Source of the DNA: Oxytricha trifallax
Lineage: Eukaryota > Ciliophora > Spirotrichea > Sporadotrichida > Oxytrichidae
DNA length: 64,000 bases
Reading direction: 5' to 3'
Assembly (NCBI GenBank): GCA_000711775.1
Contig: ARYC01000266.1
Coordinates: 1-64,000 of the forward strand
In this document: piece by piece, positions 11,731 to 23,819 of the stretch
Layout of the letters: the number at the start of each line of letters is the position of its first letter
Position numbering within the stretch: position 1 is the first letter of the stretch
Position numbers and translations under genes: made by a program
The notes under the pieces: model-generated
The model's input: the letters and a program-made list of their open reading frames with translations, nothing else
What the model was told of the DNA's origin: nothing
Databases searched by the model: none

Positions 11731-12323
11731 AATAATAATAATAATAAATAAATAATAATTAGTCCTCATCGGGGGCTCAAGGCCCCCCGGATGAATATAT
11801 ATGTTAAATATATGTAAGGAACTAGTCCTTTTAATTAGTGTTGTAATCACATAAGGTGTTCAGGTCTCTTATAAACCTTTCTTATTTTTATGGCTACCTC
11901 AATCTTTTTCTTTGTTTTCCATCTAGAGACTCCCTTCCAAAATCTGGCATTGCAAACTTTCTCTCTGTGCCAGTTATACATGAAGATGAGAGTGTCTTCG
12001 GCTTTTTTGAATTTAAGTTCAATTTTATGGGTGTTTCCCACTTAGTAGCTTTTGGGGACACTTTTAAACATCGACAGTTATTGGAGTTGGGGAAATATTG
12101 TGTCTCTAAGTTGTCTCTCTCCATATCTCTTTGCGTCTACGTATAATGTTATCATTTTTCTATCTTTGTCTGATAGTTTAACATTTAGATTTATTTTTGT
12201 GAAGTCTGTAGACTTTTCGAGGAAGGTTTTGAAGCCTGCTTTCTTTTATTCTGGTGTTAGATTATGCCAGAATTGTTCTCCTACTGTTTGAGTATAGTAC
12301 CACTTAAGTTGTTATTTTGTTTA
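11731..12323 (-). mobile_element. 5'-truncated LINE-like insertion
   Basis: Flanked by a perfect 15-bp direct repeat ATAATTATTATTAAT (11716-11730 and 12324-12338), although this is low-complexity sequence. Read on minus it holds the end of an ORF, a 3' UTR with a GC hairpin (CGGGGGGCC..GGCCCCCG at 11769-11791) and an (ATT)n tail next to the duplication. A 3' hairpin plus a microsatellite tail and a long duplication is the signature of a non-LTR insertion truncated at its 5' end. Confidence 0.62.
11847..12300 (-). CDS. C-terminal part of a LINE-type ORF
   Basis: About 150 codons open in ciliate code to a TGA at 11847-11849. It starts near VGEQFWHNLTPEQKKAGFKT and continues through HKIELKFKKAEDTLIFMYNW to a strongly basic end (KTKKKIEVAIKIRKVYKRPE). 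I recognise no reverse transcriptase or endonuclease motif, so it may be an ORF1-type nucleic-acid-binding protein or the tail of ORF2. The 5' part is missing through truncation of the insertion. The assignment to a LINE rests on the surrounding hairpin, tail and duplication. Confidence 0.5.
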
Positions 12324-12499
12324 ATAATTATTATTAATATTTGGTTGCTTTTCAATTTTAAAACTGGGGTCCTATATATATAGGTGGTCTTCACAAAACA
12401 TAAAGCAACTAAATCTCAAGGGTCAGTATTTAAACAAATTAATAGAACTAATAATTCTTAAAGTTTAATCCTAACAGCAATAAATGGAGACCTCCCTTA

Positions 12500-13480
12500 G
12501 TGAGTTATCTAATCCAGGATGATAGAAAATACAAGACCAGTACTAGTGGCTTGCCGTGGTGTCAACAGTGGGCTAGGACTACCAGCAGGGTGCCCATGAG
12601 GTAAGGAAGCAGGGGAAGACTAGAGTGGAGACATTGACGTAAGTGGCATCAATAATCACACCGTTACAAGCGACAACATAACATGGCTGCCATAAAACTC
12701 CTAGTGACTTTGTATGATCCAGCAATCATTTGACCTTCACCTGGGATACCAACACTACTTGGGACTCTTTGGGCAGTTGGGGAATGGTAAAAGCATTTAT
12801 CAAGTAGTCTTTGGTGCATTGTGATTTAGAAGCGCAAGATGTGGCAACTGCATTAGAGCTGAGAATACTTGAGTAAACGAAATGACTGAAAGAGTAGTAG
12901 TGGTAGAGAGGCTTGCATTCGTTGCTCCCTTAGACGGGGCTCATGCTAACGTTTACTTACAGTTAGATACTCACTCATCCATTAGTACTCTGGAGGTTAA
13001 AGCAACGCACGAATGGTTTAGAGATATTAAAGCAAAGAAGCCAGAATGGCACTCTGCAATATAGGATATCGCAGGAATCCTTAGTTTGGCATCTGCCACT
13101 AGAGGTATCAAGACTGATCTCTTTACACTAGACAGCATGGGAATCTACCAAGGGCATGGCATCGCACACAGAGGGAAAGCGCACTGGCCACTAAAGGAAA
13201 GGCGCAGCAGGCTAGAGAGATTCGCACGAAATACGTTAGCTTAAATCGTTAGCATCACAAATACATTCAGGAAACGTGCAAAAGGCGCTCGATCAATACC
13301 ATAGAGTTGTCCTCCAAATAATGTTGTTCGATTATCTCGGCCTCCGCGAAATTTGTCTGAGTCGGAGGTTCAATCTCCGCAGATTATTTTATGGAGAATC
13401 GCGTGGTGCCATTGGCCGCCCCCAGTCAAAAATTCCTGAATGTTTTCGTTTGCAATCAAATTTTTAGAGAAATGCAAGAT
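12500..13480. pseudogene. Gene relic related to 60.2-61.3 kb (strand uncertain)
   Basis: GC-richer block sharing short stretches with 60.5-61.25 kb: GAAAGAGTAGTAGTG (12888) and TTATGGAGAATCGCGTGG (13390). Both strands contain long frames in ciliate code. On minus the sequence reads LYHYYSF, a Cys-containing stretch, then ACNGVIIDATYVNVSTLVF, which could be the first membrane segment of a TauE/SafE permease, the family clearly present in the 60-kb relative. On plus TERVVVVERLAFVAPL is open for about 130 codons. TGA codons interrupt both readings, so this is a decayed copy or an unassembled set of gene segments. Confidence 0.35.
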
Positions 13481-13599
13481 ACTTAATGTCGCCTCTTGAA
13501 GAAAAATTTGACATTTGATCTAAGTACAATCACGTCACCCTAATTTCTGCATGTATGAAAGTGAAATATGCAAGCACATGCTCTTCGGCAGCTGAATAG

Positions 13600-14008
13600 A
13601 ATGGTGGCAGAAGACATTCACTTATAGACTTTCTTGAAGGTTAGGATTTGCTCTTCGAAACTAACATGGATAAGAATGATATAGAAAAGAAGTTTATGTC
13701 TGCAGATATTTATGGCAGTAGATTTTATTTACTTCTCTGAATTCGTCTTTGCTTCTATGAATGATAAAAATCTTTGGACTAACGATATATTACAACAGTC
13801 ATTCAGAATATTCAACAAGCACAACAGTAGTTTCATTTCATCTATGGAAATCATGCAAATTCTTTGTTTCGGAAAGACTATTTCAAAGGAAGCTGTCAAT
13901 GATATTATTAAGCAAGTCGATGCTAATAGAGATGTACGGATTTCCTTGGAAGAATTCTCACACATGATGAAGAGATTATCCAGTAGATTATTTTGCATAG
14001 TAAAGTAA
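13600..14008 (+). pseudogene. EF-hand protein fragment, CDPK-like C-terminus
   Basis: The frame at 13712-14008 reads FSEFVFASMNDKNLWTNDIL, then SFRIFNKHNSSFISSMEIMQ, then DIIKQVDANRDVRISLEEFS and HMMKRL. This is the order of EF-hands 2-4 at the C-terminus of calcium-dependent protein kinases. Loop 4 (DANRDVRISLEE) keeps Asp1, Asn3, Asp5, Ile8 and Glu12 but has Val instead of Gly at position 6. Loop 3 (NKHNSSFISSME) has lost acidic ligands at 1 and 3. Just upstream, IEKKFMSADIYGS in another frame looks like the start of EF-hand 2, implying a slip near 13715. No kinase domain is visible nearby. It may be a decayed gene piece or a diverged MDS. Confidence 0.6.
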
Positions 14009-14039
14009 ATATAACCTTTATTTAGAAATTTCATTTTCA

Positions 14040-14058
14040 CTATTTTTCACATACTTTT
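14040..14058 (-). repeat. Terminal-repeat motif shared with the 60-62 kb segment
   Basis: CTATTTTTCACATACTTTT is the exact complement of the first 19 bases of the 24-bp inverted repeat that bounds 60037-61831. It sits just downstream of the EF-hand relic. No partner was found on the left of the 12.5-kb relic, where the LINE-like insertion lies. Confidence 0.5.
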
Positions 14059-14060
14059 AT

Positions 14061-15840
14061 TAAATTTATTATCGATATATTTAAAGTTCTGTATAGAATT
14101 ATGAAATATTATTTAATAAAAAGAACATTGTTCTTTGCACCTATCTACAAGTATTTTTGTTGATGTAATTAATTATTAATATAATTTAGGAATCTTCATC
14201 AAATCTTTTAAGAATTATATAAATCCAGATAAAATTAAAAAATTAATATGTGAAGGCAAGAATCCTTAATTTATATATATACTAATTAAAATATATATAA
14301 GAGACAATAAAATATGAATTAAATTTATTAATAATAGCTAATTTAGCAATATAAGAAATTTATTAAATAATTATATAACTTCTTCACTTTAATTAATTTT
14401 AGCATACTGCTAAGAAAAATTAAATACTACAAAACTTTAATTTCTTAATTTTAGAAATATGTTTTATTTAATAGTTTAACATATTATTTTGCAGTATTAT
14501 ATATTATCAAGTATATAATGTTAACATCTAGATATTTTTCATCTGGATTTTATATGAGTGAGATGAGGTAAAGTTGTAACTTCAAGAAATATAACTAAGA
14601 AATATCATGAATCTATAGAGATATATAAAGACTTTTAGTATTTCAGTGACTTGTCCTAAATCATTAAATAATACTATGGTAAATCTTAAAATGTTACTGG
14701 TCAATAAATCCTATAATGATATCTTATTGGATCTTCAAATATAATAATTATTTGAATCCTAATAGTAAATGGTGATTTAACAAGACATTAAGATTTAAAA
14801 TTGGACAGTAAATTATTAAATCACAAGCTTTGCATTTGCTTTAAACTGCTAAATACATAATAAATTTAAAATATCTAGTTATTTGTTTCAAATATGTTAA
14901 CTATTTTATGTGGAAAAGTGCAATGATACTTCATACTTATAATATACATAGAAGGTATAAATCATTATTATTCAATATAGTAATATAAATTATAAATGAT
15001 TTCATTTCATACACTTTTTTTGGTTCTGATAAAAATAAATTATCAACTGCAATAGTTTCTTTTTGGTGTGGTTATTTGTTTTTAAATTTCTTCACCATTT
15101 TTTCATGATCGACTAATTACATATTTTTATATTTATTGATATAAAAATAATAATTAATCCATATCATAGACTCAAGATATGATATAAGTTAATAGATCTA
15201 TATCTGTATATAGGTTAAGTTGCTTTTATTACAATTATTATGTTAAGAATAGGCATTCTTGGATTTTGTGCATACCATTTTTCTTTAATTTCCATCTTTT
15301 CACTCATTTAAAAAATATTGAGTTTGTAGCCTTATCTATATTCCATTAATAAATATATATATATAAGTACACTAGAGTACTGATATTAATTCAAAGATTA
15401 ATATTCTTATGTACGAGCATTTTTATAATATTACTGGTGTTAGTAATCTGCTGCTTTTGATGTTAAGGTTGATCTTTATAAAATTTCTGTATTATTTATA
15501 AAATATTTTATAATTCGAGTCCTCCTCAACTGATAGATTATGCATGCAGGATTTGCCTTTAACTTTTAAGAAATGGCAATTGATTTGTTGCTCACTTTAC
15601 TATAAATATTGTTCAATTAGTTGCGCTTATCTTCAACTACCTTGGTCTCCTGCAGTATATATTAATTTCATTATCTTTTCATTAGTTAATTTTTAAGCAT
15701 CTATGTGCTGCTATCTTTGACATTGTAGTTATATATAACTAAAATAATAGTATTGGCAATACCATTCAGGCCTAAAATATCACTAATTTTCTTCACTATA
15801 ACTTTTTTAGATGAAATATCTATAATTGTGTCATCATAGT
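14061..15840. other. AT-rich DNA without recognised gene
   Basis: AT-rich throughout with a short TA tract near 15353-15364. No coding signature or repeat copy could be supported. Confidence 0.45.
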
Positions 15841-15849
15841 AATTTTCAA

Positions 15850-16492
15850 GGGTATAATCTCACCCTTCTCATCTACTCTCTTTTGGAAGCAGCTTTTATT
15901 CTTCTAATTCTATAAGAGTTGTTACATCTAGTTTCGCGTATAGATATTTAAATGATTAAAATGCCAGGTTTGCTAAACTGTTCGAGACTTTAATTTTAAT
16001 TTTTATAAATATTTTTATAGTGAGAACAAACTGCTCAAGGATTTCAGCAAGCCTCTCTTCTCTCAGGAGTATACTGAAGTCTCTATTTCTAAGCATCTTG
16101 GAATATCTTCATCATAAAACTTATTATTCAATGATTGACTCTCTCACTTTTAGGAATTTAAAAGCCTCAGAAAGCATTCAATAGTTGGCAAAGTATTTTA
16201 TAGTAGGCAATTTAATGGGGTGTTTTATCACTCAAAAGCTAATTTGTATCAATTTGCATTTTATCAAATGAGTTTGGAGAAAAATCATGTTGTTTTGTCA
16301 GAAAATATAATTTCATACAGGCAACAACTATCATTGAAAATGAAGAAATAATTTAATGAAATAATAGAGACTTATTAGTTTAATGATGATTAGTAATTTT
16401 AATAACTATACGAAAACTTTAAAAAATAATTATTCCATCTCAATCTCATGATGGAAATGGAATACATATTTATAATAATTATAATTTAATAT
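15850..16492 (+). CDS. Possible gene fragment, unknown product
   Basis: In ciliate code a plus-strand frame from about 16024 to a TGA at 16499-16501 reads NKLLKDFSKPLFSQEYTEVS. After one TGA at 16132-16134 it continues EFKSLRKHSIVGKVFYSRQF, FYHSKANLYQFAFYQMSLEK and SLKMKKQFNEIIETY, with balanced amino-acid use unlike the flanking AT-rich DNA. The TGA lies just before CTCTCACTTTTAG, a plausible intron or IES edge. Weaker coding-like sequence at 15850-15990 may belong to it. I recognise no family. It could be an MDS-bearing gene or a relic. Confidence 0.35.
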
Positions 16493-16501
16493 ATAATATG
16501 A

Positions 16502-18371
16502 TAAATCATCCAGTCTTCATTTAATAATATGTCTGTTTGTAGAATTTATTTTATTTATATTTGATTTTAAGAATGGAAAGTTTTGAAGAATATAAATATT
16601 TGTTATTAATATATGAAACTTACTGATGAATATAGAATATTTGCTTAAAAAATTCCGATATACTTAATTTGATTCATGAGCCTGTTACTTCACTACTATT
16701 ATATTATAATTCTTATTGATGACAATAAACTTCTGATTCACTAATAAAGTCTTCTTAATTACTAATCAAGATTTCTTGTGGTATAGCTTCTATATTAAAG
16801 TTAAATGGTAGCATTTTAAGTGAAATACAATTAATATAATGTATGAAACTTACGTCAAAGCATAGGATATAAGATAAATTTTAGGAGCACTTATGTGAGG
16901 ATATTCAATTTATGAGCATTTTGTGAGGAGCTTAATTAAATTATATAATATACGCCAGAATCTAGATAATATTACTATAAACTTGGGACTTATATTATGC
17001 ACTCCAGCATTATCTATTATAATATTGTACATGAATTTCTTGAATTTAAAAATTAATTAATAGTGAAATTAAAACAGATTATAAATTCATTACTATTAAT
17101 TAAAATGGATGAGAGAGGTTTTGTAAATATTGCTTCTACAAGTAATTTAAATTCATTAGTCTTATATTTTTCTTTGATATTTAACTTTTTATTTACCCAT
17201 ATATTATTTTAGGTCTTAAATGTAACCAATTGCATGTTTGGTAAAGACTATTTATTTAAAAACAAATATGTACAAACAGGAAAATATACAATTTCAGAAT
17301 GCCTAAACTAAGAAAATAGCATCTAAAATATATCTAACAAATAACTAACGACTAATAGTATACAGATTTATATCCAACATCATCGCTTCGCTGAAATAGA
17401 TTTATTTGAGAAATCACAAAAATAATTATATTTAAGCATGATTTTAATAAGTAAAGTTGCATAATTTCTAAAAATAAATGTAATAATGAACTATATTCAT
17501 AGACATTTTTTTAAAAGTATTTGTATTTATATTTATAACTTCAATATAATGCCAATTTTTTTACATTTTTAAATTATTTTATTTCCTGACCTTTTGTATT
17601 TAATCAATATTATCTCTAAAATTTCTTGAACCACAACTATTTATGGATAGTAATATTTCAGGTATCGTTTTATTATCATATGCCATGTATGTTTCTTCTA
17701 AATAGTATCACTTTGATATCTCTTCATTAATTGTTTTATTTAAATAGTGAAGTAATTTCTAATTCATATGGTTATATCTAAGGTTAATGTATTCTAATTT
17801 CTTCAGAGATTGAGGTTTATCAAACTTAATGTCAATCTACTTTTATTCTTTCTCACTTTTAACCTAATAAAATAGTTTCCCTTTTAAATCACTACACTTT
17901 TAGATTAATAATTCTCGTCTTCTTCATTTATAGTTGAATAAATCTACTTATATATATATATATATATACATACAAAGTTTGATGCTTATTACTATGTATT
18001 TATGCATTTTTCATAAGAATCCTTGTCAATTAAATATATAAATTTGTTGTTTATTTCAATGATCAGGTTTCATGTTGGTGCAAATTCAATTATTCATACA
18101 ACCAGTAAACCTATAATGAGCATTGATCTACAGTTATACAGCACTAAAATGTTATATTTACTAACATTATTAGCAAAGTTTTATATAGTCAATCTATCAG
18201 TTATTCCAATAGTTTCATGCTATCGTCTTTTTCTTATCATCATAGTTATATTATTATTATTAATTTAAAACTTCTATAGACTCCTCAAACTCTCTGATTT
18301 TTATCTTTGGAAATGTTTGATTAATCATTAGACAGAGGTTTCTTATTCCTTCGAGAATACTATTTAATCAA
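16502..18371. other. AT-rich DNA without recognised gene
   Basis: Very AT-rich with a TA microsatellite at 17950-17970. A plus frame at 18023-18268 is hydrophobic and compositionally biased, and I do not regard it as a gene. Confidence 0.45.
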
Positions 18372-19170
18372 ATAAAACGAATTAAGTAATTTGAGAGTAA
18401 GTATGAATGATTGATGAACTATTTAATTCAATATGAATAGTAAATGTGCAGTGATATAGTCTTAAATACCTCATTTTTCTCATCATTTTCAGCATCATGA
18501 TCATGATGAATTTTTTATCAAATCTAGAGATTGGTCCTCATGATCATAGTATCAAAAGTATTTTATTTTAAGTTAAATCTGTTATAATCTTAGGCACATC
18601 TCAATTTAAGTACGATTTTCTGAGCATCGTTGAAAAGGTCAAGTCCCCATTTTAATCATTGATTTTTTAATAATTTTGAAATTATAAGTCAAGTTACTAG
18701 GTTTGATTAAAAAATTTTGAGTTTTAATGCTTTAAGATTAATGATTAAACTAATAGGTTTAATATATAGAGAAATTTAATTAGAGAGGTTTTTATAACAT
18801 TTGAATTTAATGTGATTAATTAAAGCTCAGATCTAGTAACTTGACTTATAATTTCAAAACTATTAAAAAATAAATGATTAAAATGGGGACTTGACCTTCT
18901 CAACGATGCTTAGAAAATCCTACTTAAATTGAGAAGTGCCTAAGATTATAACAGATAGAACTTAAAATAAAATACTTTTGATACTATGATCATGAGGAAC
19001 CTAATGAAGACCAATCTCGAGATTTGATCGAGAAATCATCATGATCATGATGCTGAAGATTATGAGAAAAGTGAGGTATTTAAGATTATATCACTGTACA
19101 TTTACTATTCATATTAAATTAAATAGTTGATTAATCATTCATACTTACTCTCAAATCAATTCGTTTTATA
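18372..19170. mobile_element. Large palindromic element (family M3)
   Basis: About 0.8 kb with arms of roughly 340 bp. The left arm begins ATAAAACGAATTAAGTAATT and the right arm ends with the complement at 19170. Conserved inner blocks include GCATCATGATCATGATG (itself palindromic) and AAGGTCAAGTCCCCATTTTA. Arm identity is high but not perfect. No coding capacity was seen. It is consistent with a foldback MITE. Confidence 0.78.
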
Positions 19171-20120
19171 AGGAATAAGGCAGAGAATTAATTTTCTTAT
19201 TTTATTAAAAAGCAACACTTTTCAGAGTCTAAGTCGCTATATTTTCCTCATAGTTATATGAATCTAGCATAGTTAAATTTTGTTAAAATAAATACTTGTT
19301 GAAATATTTACTCAATCACATTTTAATTATTTTATCTGGTTTATATTGCTATAAATTATTAAAAATCTTGAGTAACTTCCAAATTTATTGTCATATTAAT
19401 CTTTTATTCAATCTTTTGCTGCATGAAATCATCAAATTCTTCTACTTTTACCGTTTTTAATCTATTATTACTTCAATACTGTTAAAATAGAGATGTAAAT
19501 GCTAATTTTTTTCTTTGTTCGTTAAAATCCTTTTCTGTTAAAATATGCTTTAGCCTTTTAGACTTGCACTATTTCTTTGATTATACTTTGAATTCGATCA
19601 TTTTTAAGTTAATTTTAATTATCTATACTAAACTGCTATTTCAAAGAGTGTAATTTTATCGTAACTTAATCTCCTAATATTTTTGTAAATTATAAAATTA
19701 TTGATAGAAATTAAGGAAAATATTGTAGCATATGCTTGTTATCTCATCACAAAGATGCTTTATCATATTTTTTGCTACCTTTTCTTTTTGATAAAACGCC
19801 AAAGAAGCAGTAGCAGTAAAGAAAAAAACGATTTATTTACACAATAAATGAAGTGCTTTGACAATTCAATCCTGTTTCTTTGTGTTTACCAACTAAGTTT
19901 TTTATAAATTAATCGTTTAATATTTTATTTGCATTTAATAATAAATAAACTGTTATCGGTTATTCCTGATTCAAAGGGACACACATTTCTGATTAAATTG
20001 CCTGTTAACTGACCTTAATTTGTTAGCTTAAACTGTTACAAAATTCACTTATATTGCTATTAATCTTGCCATGAGTATAAATTTGATATATTTTAAGCAG
20101 AATTATTGAATAAATAATAT
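19171..20120. other. AT-rich DNA without recognised gene
   Basis: AT-rich sequence between two foldback/MITE insertions. Nothing was recognised. Confidence 0.45.
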
Positions 20121-20626
20121 GGGGGGGGGAAGTTTCCTGCACTCGAGGAAGTTTCCTGCACGCTTTATTTTATTTATGTAAATTTAATAAATTTGACATA
20201 ATAAAAAAATTTAATATTTTTATGAATCATTTAATATTAAGACCACATTGCTCATTCATTGAAGTAGTTCAAGAAAATATAGTTTATTATTATATAGGCA
20301 TGGTAAGAAAAAGGTAAATTCAATCATAATTACAATAATAATCGGATACAATCATTATAATATTTAAGAGACAGAACTTGCAAATATCATATAATAAATG
20401 TCACAATTTTGGAATCTGAAGAGAGATATTGAATATTGATTAATAAATTAAAGTATGATAATAAAAATAAAAATAGTCCTGAAGTTTGCCGATGATTGTT
20501 ATAAAGATTAATTTGTTAAAAAAAAATAAAAATCAAAAAAATAAAAATCAAAAAATTAAAAAAAGAGTGCAGGAAACTTCCCTAAATTTTTTTTAATATA
20601 ATAACCACTGCAGGTAACTTCCCCCC
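20121..20626. mobile_element. G-run MITE (family M2), copy with 9-bp duplication
   Basis: 506 bp. Begins with nine Gs then AAGTTTCCTGCAC, CTCGAG, and a second GAAGTTTCCTGCAC; it ends with GTGCAGGAAACTTCC, a 25-30 base spacer, and GCAGGTAACTTCCCCCC. It is flanked by AAATAATAT at 20112-20120 and 20627-20635, a perfect 9-bp target duplication. The interior is AT-rich and non-coding. An 8-9 bp duplication is typical of hAT or Mutator-like transposases, so it is probably mobilised by an enzyme other than the TBE one. Confidence 0.86.
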
Positions 20627-21790
20627 AAATAATATAAATTGAGTTTGTATTACTGACATAAAATCAGCTTATTCATTCCATGTAGGCCATTATTCTTTTA
20701 GTTTAATATTGAGGACTTCTGTTTTATATTTTTTTATAGATCACTGCCTTCTTCATTAAATTGTAATTTGCAGTTGGTTGCTAAACTCATAACTCCTATA
20801 ATGTGGGAAATACGACCTAATTATTTACTGTAAATAAAAATTAAATATTAAATTTATAGGATTGTAATGCCATAAATATAAATATCTAATTACATTCTAA
20901 TAAGATATAATTAAATTATTGAGAAAGTATTAATAAAAATTCGCTCGATTGTTTCTATCTTATAGATTTCCACTTGAATAGGTTTTTGTTTATTCCCATA
21001 TTATATATTTATATTTTAAATAAGTTATTTGATGTATTTCTGTATCATAACGAAATGATCACAATTTGTGCATTAAATGAAAACAATTACTCAGGCATAA
21101 TTTAATTATGTATTAAACAACCTTTTAATAATCAAAAACATATGAAGGAATAGAAATGGGCGCTTTATAACATAAACTTATTGCAAATGATATCATATAG
21201 ATTCTCAGCTCTGATTCATAAAATATATAATGAATTATAGATAAGAATTCTATAATTATAACTGATAAAAAAATATAAATTTTAAAGATTTAGTGCTTTA
21301 ATAAAATATGATTAATAAAAAGTAAACAAAAATAATTATAGTTAACAACTATAATAAGAATTATATAATATGCAAGATACAAATCCAAAAATACAAACCT
21401 AAAATTAAAACTCTAAAGGTTTGCTATAAATATATAAAAAGTAAGATTTAAAGCAGAATACATACATGGTATAATAAACAATATAAAATAATTAATAGAT
21501 ATAGAAATATTTTAAATAAAAACTTATAATAAAATTTATAAATAAAAAGTTGTTTTTTTTTTAAAATTAGTAATTTAAATTAAGAATAATCAGTCTTAAA
21601 ATGTATCTAGAATAAAAATTATTTATTATGCTTAATCTATTAATACTAAAAAAAAAATCATAATAATATTTATTAATAAGGAACAATATATCATTAATAT
21701 TGATATGAAAGTTATCTTATTAACATGAATAATTTAATTAATAAATGAAAATATTTATTATAAAATTATAAAACTTAGCTTGAAAGTTAT
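20627..21790. other. AT-rich DNA without recognised gene
   Basis: A/T-only runs dominate. No coding or repeat features were recognised. Confidence 0.45.
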
Positions 21791-21799
21791 TGCTAAAAT

Positions 21800-22380
21800 A
21801 GATATCAGGTTACGACTTACTCGTAAATTGGAAGTATTGACCCAGTCAATTCCTGTAGCCCGAAGTTCAAAATTTTGAAGGAATTCGGCTTTTATTAAAA
21901 TAGTCCACGATCTATGAATCTCCTCAGAAAACTTTAGGCTAGGTATAGGGAGACCACGCCAACGAAAACATAAACCGTTAATAATATAAGTCGTGTTAAA
22001 ACTAAATGTGACACCTATTTTTGCAACCTGGGGTTGAGTTCATATAGGATAGGGTAGAAGTTAAGAGACAGACTACTTGAATTCTCACATTGGACTAAAT
22101 TTGCTTATAAGAATTAAGGAAAACCTTACATTAAAAATCTTCAGCATAATTTCTCTCGGGATTTTGCCATCACCAAAGACAAACAATAAATATAAATAAA
22201 AAGAGGATTGACATGAAAGAACTAATAGATAAAATCAGTGATTGTAAAAAAAAGAATAATTCATTCAGTAGCGTGCAAGACTGCCATAAAACACAGGGTG
22301 TTTCTGTATGTTCATCTTGTCTACCAAATTGTGGACAAATGTTTACATTAGTCAAATGACAGGACAAGCCTCCTTACCTA
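21800..22380. other. GC-richer island, possible gene segment
   Basis: Stands out by base composition from several kilobases of AT-rich DNA. On plus, a frame from ATG 22213 to a TGA at 22363 encodes a short Cys-rich peptide (SCLPNCGQ). At 21800-22110 both strands are open in ciliate code, for example SEEIHRSWTILIKAEFLQNF on minus. No family was recognised. It may be a macronuclear-destined segment (MDS) or gene relic. Confidence 0.3.
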
Positions 22381-23303
22381 GAAGTTTTGTTGAAAAATTA
22401 TGTCGAAAGTCAAAAGTATTTAGTTAAAAATCTATATTACATCTGCAGGCTTAATTCTCAAAATAAATTCAAATAAACTTTAAATAATAAAAAACATACT
22501 CAATGATATACACAAAGATGTTATTTAAAAAAAATAATAAATATATAATATTGATAAAATATAAAAGAATTGGAAATAATTTCAGTGTAAAATAATAAAC
22601 TGCCTATATTTTAGTTTTACTAAAGTAATTTTGTTTAATCAAAATGAGAAACGATGTAAAATTGGGACTTTTCTAAAGTATATGAGCAATTATAAATCCC
22701 AAGTTCATAATTATGATATTTATATTTTTATATACTTAAGAATCCAAAATCATTTGTAATTCTACGGAGATGATTTGTTTTTGTATTTATCAATATGTTC
22801 TTTATTATGTCATTTAAATCTAAGTTTAAAGTTGTGAATAGAGAATTATTATGCAACGCATTTTTAAGTGCCTTATCTTATAAAATTTGGGAAATACTTA
22901 AGTTAGATTAATGTACTGTATTTTCAAAACTATATTACCATTTTTAGGATAATAGCTCAAAAAATTATAGCTTGCCTCAAGTTTAAGCAGTATAATGAGC
23001 AATAGAAATTAGAGAGGTTCTATGGAAAGACTGCGTTATTTTGTTACATTTTAATATTTATTTAAAGTATTTTTTAATAAATTACGTTTTCTAATTATTT
23101 TAAATAACTTTTAAATTTGAAAGATTTATAATCAATAATTAGAAATTAAAAGATTAGATGATAAGCAAAAGGATAATGATATAAATTGGATTAATTAGTT
23201 TTCCCTGAGAATTCCTCAATTTGTATTGAGAATTGGGAGCAATCATTATTTTTATCTATAAGGGCATCGCTAATTTTATTTATTATTGTCAAATAAAGAT
23301 TTT
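22381..23303. other. AT-rich DNA without recognised gene
   Basis: AT-rich sequence without recognised features, ending at the M2 insertion. Confidence 0.45.
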
Positions 23304-23811
23304 GGGGGGGAAGTTTCTTGCACTCGAGGAAGTTTCCTGCACTGATTTTTTCTTTATGTTAAATTTAATAAATTTTACATAAATTAAAAATTTTAATATT
23401 TTTATGACCCATTAAAAATTAAGAGCATATTGAAAATCATTGAAGTAGCTCAAGAAAATATAGTCTAACATTATATAGGCATAGTAAGAATAAGTTAAAT
23501 TGAATTAGAATTACACTAAAAATTGGATATAATATTTGGAATTACTATAGTAAAGCAATATAATATTTCAAAGACAGAACCTACAAATATGAGATGAAAA
23601 TGTCAGAATTTTTTGGAATTTAATGAGAGATATTCACTATTGGTTATTAAATTAAAGTATAATTATAACAATGAAATTAGTCAGGAAATTGGTTGATAGT
23701 TGTTATAAAGATTAATTTATTTTTAAAAAATTAAAAATTAAAAAAAGTGCAGGAAACTTCCCTAAAATTTTTTTTTATCATAAACCAGTGCAGGAAACTT
23801 CCCCCCCCCCC
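23304..23811. mobile_element. G-run MITE (family M2), copy with 8-bp duplication
   Basis: 508 bp. Left end seven Gs then AAGTTTCTTGCACTCGAGGA with the second motif copy; right end GTGCAGGAAACTTC then eleven Cs. Flanks AAGATTTT at 23296-23303 and 23812-23819 form an 8-bp target duplication. Its interior aligns with the copy at 20121 over its length. G-tract length differs between ends and copies, as expected for slippage. Confidence 0.86.
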
Positions 23812-23819
23812 AAGATTTT

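Noticed and set aside
11856-12291. Plus-strand ORFs over the LINE-like insertion
   Set aside because: The minus frame is open in ciliate code, ends at TGA and has a basic tail and a proper 3' UTR; the plus frames are its shadow.
13316-13390. tRNA-like T-arm (CGGAG GTTCAAT CTCCG)
   Set aside because: The related sequence at 61.06-61.17 kb does not conserve the stem, no acceptable acceptor or D arm pairs with it, and it lies inside a gene relic.
18023-18268. Hydrophobic plus-strand ORF
   Set aside because: Composition is that of T-rich DNA and there is no conserved pattern; open by chance.
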